Source: Deinococcus murrayi DSM 11303 (lineage in GTDB: Bacteria > Deinococcota > Deinococci > Deinococcales > Deinococcaceae). Taken from it: a DNA stretch of 64,000 nucleotides. Location: contig NZ_AXWT01000009.1 of NCBI RefSeq assembly GCF_000482805.1, forward strand, positions 62,001 through 126,000, given 5' to 3'. A program made the position numbers and the translations under genes. Every line of letters begins with the position of its first letter. Position 1 is the stretch's first letter. The notes under the pieces were generated by a model that made no database searches, was not told the origin of the DNA, and saw only the letters and a program-made list of their open reading frames with translations. Positions 62,015-64,000 of the stretch are shown one piece after another.

Positions 62015-63703
62015 ATGATTAAAGGAAAAGAACTGTTGGGCCGCAACATTGTGGCCATCAATACCGGCGAGCGCATCGACAGCGTGCGCGACCTCGTCTT
62101 TGACCACCAGGCCAATCAGGTGCTGGGCCTTCTCGTCGATGAGGGCGGATGGTTCCGCTCGGCGCGGGTGGTGCCTTTCGAGGCGATTCGCTCGGTCGGA
62201 GAAGATGCCATCATGGTGGACAGCGCCGATGCCGTCACCTCGACCCGCGAGGACGGACGCCTTGCCGAAGTGCTGGATTCCAACATCAGCCTCGTGGGCA
62301 TGACCCTGCTGACGACCGACGGCCAGAACCTCGGCAAGATTGCGGACGTCTATTTTGACGAGCACACGGGCCGGGTCGAGGGCTATGAGGCGACGGGCGG
62401 CCTTTTTAGCGACCTCACGAGTGGCCGGACGTTTGTGCCCGCGCCCGAAGAGGTCCAGATTGGGCACGACGCGGCCATTGTGCCCATCAGCGTGGCGACC
62501 GCCATGCAGGAGCAGGAGCCGGGCGGCCTCAAGGGGGCCTACCAGAGTGCTGCCGAGAGCGTCAAGCAGAGCTACGAGAACATCGCCGAAGCGACCAAGG
62601 AGCGCCAGAAGGAATACGTCATCGGCAAGACGGCGGGCGGGGACATCACCCTCGATGACGGCACCGTGATTGTGCGCAAGGGCGAGACCATCACCGCCGA
62701 GCAGGCGGACCGTGCCGAACAGGTGGGCAAGCTGACCGCGCTCGCGACCGCCGCGACGGGTGGCGTGCTCTCTGAGGCGTACGGCAGCGCCAAGGAGCGG
62801 GTGCAAGAGGGTGTGGACGACCTGCGCGGGGCCAGCGCCGAGCGCCAAAAGGAATACGTCATCGGCAAGACCGCCGGAACCGACGTGACTGCCGAGGTCG
62901 CCGATGGGGTGCAGGAGGTTATCGTCCACCAGGGGACGGTCATCACCCCCTTCCACGCCGAGCGGGCCGAGCAAGCTGGGCGCTTGCCCGCGCTCGTCGC
63001 GGCGGCGGGGGGTGGCAGCCTCCAGGAAACGGTTCAGACCTTGACTGGACGGCGCGACCCCACCACCGTGGAGGACACCATCGGTCGCCGGGTTCGCAGC
63101 GACGTCCGGACGCCCACGGGCAACCTTCTCGCCGTGCAGGGCCAGATTGTTACCCCGGCCATCGCCGAGCGTGCCCGCTCTCTGGGGCTGGACGCAGCCC
63201 TCATCGCCGCGACGGTCGCCCCCCAGGCGGGTGGGGCGGGCACGGGCACCGCGGCAGCTCTCTCCGGGGGCGTGGCCAGCGTCAGCGAAGGCGCGAGCAA
63301 TCTGCTGGAAAAGGCCAAAGCTTGGCTTGGCGACAAGCGTGAGGAGGCTGGGGAAGTCCTGGAGCAGCGCCAGCAGCAGCAGCTCGAACAGAAGGTCCGG
63401 GACGCTCTGGGCCGCCCGGTCACCCGCGTGATTCTGGCCCCCGACGACACCATCATCCTCAACGTCGGCGAAATCGTGACCCACAAGGCGATTGAGGCGG
63501 CGCGGGCCGGGGATGTGCTCGACATCCTGGTCGACAGCGTCAGCAAGGAAGAGCCGGTCATCGACCCCCTCGCCGTGCGTCCCCACGAGACCGGCGTCGC
63601 GGCCCTGGAGACCCAGCCGGACCCCACCGAGGGTCAGGCCGACGCCGCTGGCCGCGCCGGAAGCGAAGGGCTATCCCCCACCGACCCGCCCCGCCGGGCC
63701 TAA
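62015..63703 (+). CDS. PRC-barrel protein with fourfold repeat
   Basis: 562 residues. Two PRC-barrel domains (about 1-75 and 85-160), then repeat units of about 45 residues at about 197-250, 278-335, 348-396 and 462-508. The first two share the sequence [13 protein letters not shown]; all share a G-x-V-I/L core followed by IT-type strand and an A-E-A helix. Between units 3 and 4 is an amphipathic Glu/Gln-rich helix (about 435-460), and the tail is Pro/Glu-rich. PRC barrels are often found in photosynthetic reaction centres and RimM; here stress-related function is a guess. GGAGG seven bases before the ATG. Confidence 0.85.
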   Translation: MIKGKELLGRNIVAINTGERIDSVRDLVFDHQANQVLGLLVDEGGWFRSARVVPFEAIRSVGEDAIMVDSADAVTSTREDGRLAEVLDSNISLVGMTLLTTDGQNLGKIADVYFDEHTGRVEGYEATGGLFSDLTSGRTFVPAPEEVQIGHDAAIVPISVATAMQEQEPGGLKGAYQSAAESVKQSYENIAEATKERQKEYVIGKTAGGDITLDDGTVIVRKGETITAEQADRAEQVGKLTALATAATGGVLSEAYGSAKERVQEGVDDLRGASAERQKEYVIGKTAGTDVTAEVADGVQEVIVHQGTVITPFHAERAEQAGRLPALVAAAGGGSLQETVQTLTGRRDPTTVEDTIGRRVRSDVRTPTGNLLAVQGQIVTPAIAERARSLGLDAALIAATVAPQAGGAGTGTAAALSGGVASVSEGASNLLEKAKAWLGDKREEAGEVLEQRQQQQLEQKVRDALGRPVTRVILAPDDTIILNVGEIVTHKAIEAARAGDVLDILVDSVSKEEPVIDPLAVRPHETGVAALETQPDPTEGQADAAGRAGSEGLSPTDPPRRA

Positions 63704-63714
63704 ACCTGTCGCGG

Positions 63715-63754
63715 CTGAGGGCGGCTTCCCCACGTCCGGGGAAGCCGCCCTCAG
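63715..63754. terminator. strong hairpin between convergent genes
   Basis: 17-bp perfect arms CTGAGGGCGGCTTCCCC (63715-63731) and GGGGAAGCCGCCCTCAG (63738-63754) around ACGTCC. It covers the stop codon of the minus-strand permease gene. No T-run. Confidence 0.75.
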
Positions 63755-64000
63755 TTCCGAAAGATGACCTCCTCGCGGTGAAAGGACCGCAGGGCCAGCA
63801 GCCCCAGCAGCAGCGCCCCCAGCAGATTGGCCCCTATCGCGCTCAGGGCATGCCCAGCGGTGAGGTTGCCGCGCACGACATCAAGGATGGCCATCATGCT
63901 GCCAAAGAGGGGGAGGGCATAGAGGCCGCTTCCCAGGGTCAGGAAGTCGCTGAACTGGAGCAGCACCGCCGGAAAGACGATGGCGAGCGAGAGGGGCGTG
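63751..64000 (-). CDS. ABC-2 type permease (NatB-like), start outside window
   Basis: The last 83 codons of a membrane protein that begins beyond base 64000. It shows two hydrophobic segments and a polar end ([12 protein letters not shown]). The pattern, with an extracellular loop before the last two helices, fits the C-terminus of NatB/ABC-2 export permeases. Too little is visible for more. Confidence 0.6.
   Translation of the reverse strand, partial: TPLSLAIVFPAVLLQFSDFLTLGSGLYALPLFGSMMAILDVVRGNLTAGHALSAIGANLLGALLLGLLALRSFHREEVIFRN

Overview
The window is about 64 kb of GC-rich chromosomal DNA with the hallmarks of a Deinococcus (Deinococcota). These are a pilMNOPQ cluster beside shikimate genes, an archaeal-type glycyl-tRNA synthetase with a T-box leader, a two-PRC-barrel repeat protein, a coproheme decarboxylase, and very many genes whose -10 box (TAnnnT) lies only 5-8 bases before the start codon, the signature of leaderless mRNAs. 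No CRISPR array, prophage, transposase or rRNA operon was seen; this is core housekeeping chromosome.

Layout. 1-4.0 kb: a truncated GH13 amylase-family lipoprotein and a membrane protein with a degenerate GGDEF domain. 4.1-4.3 kb: tRNA-Ile(GAT) with promoter and terminator. 4.3-6.1 kb: lipA-lipB. 6.2-10.6 kb: acetyltransferase, coiled-coil protein, rplS with a long leader, HAD phosphatase, twin ABC ATPase. 10.6-11.5 kb: rplM-rpsI. 11.6-21.5 kb: aroQ, aroB, aroK, aroC and the type IV pilus/competence operon pilM-N-O-P-Q, all on the minus strand. 21.7-31.5 kb: lipoprotein, murF, an amidase, Asp23-FakA pair, M17 aminopeptidase, ParB-like protein, MsrP-like protein, Mug. 31.5-35.8 kb: glyS (T-box) and cysS (leader-peptide attenuator). 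35.8-40.9 kb: AI-2E-type permease, VOC protein, ADC-family protein, aldo/keto reductase and ChdC/HemQ, membrane protein. 40.9-44.3 kb: histidine kinase, DUF4097-like protein and response regulator in one overlapping operon. 44.4-48.6 kb: M1-type peptidase, Nudix protein, thioesterase, rbfA, LysM protein. 48.7-51.6 kb: two nucleoside-type ABC permeases. 51.7-56.1 kb: ndk, small envelope proteins, nitroreductase-like protein, second aldo/keto reductase, type III polyketide synthase. 56.1-64 kb: candidate small gene, P1B-4 metal ATPase under a Fur-type operator, aconitase, small membrane proteins, PRC-barrel protein, and the end of an ABC-2 permease.

Most striking signals. Upstream of cysS, a 10-codon leader ORF (MFPCCLSPAA) with tandem Cys codons begins 6 bases after a -10 box. 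It is followed by an antiterminator/terminator pair that fits classical attenuation. glyS instead has a complete T-box antiterminator/terminator switch, so two neighbouring synthetase genes appear to use two different tRNA-charging sensors. Short palindromic repeats recur between genes; one forms the C-terminus of AroB. A consensus-like promoter sits directly before a terminator, antisense to the end of the ADC-family gene.

Coordinates and motifs were read by eye from the sequence. Family names come from motif recognition, not from database searches. Start codons were moved from the longest open frame whenever a Shine-Dalgarno or leaderless -10 box supported another site.
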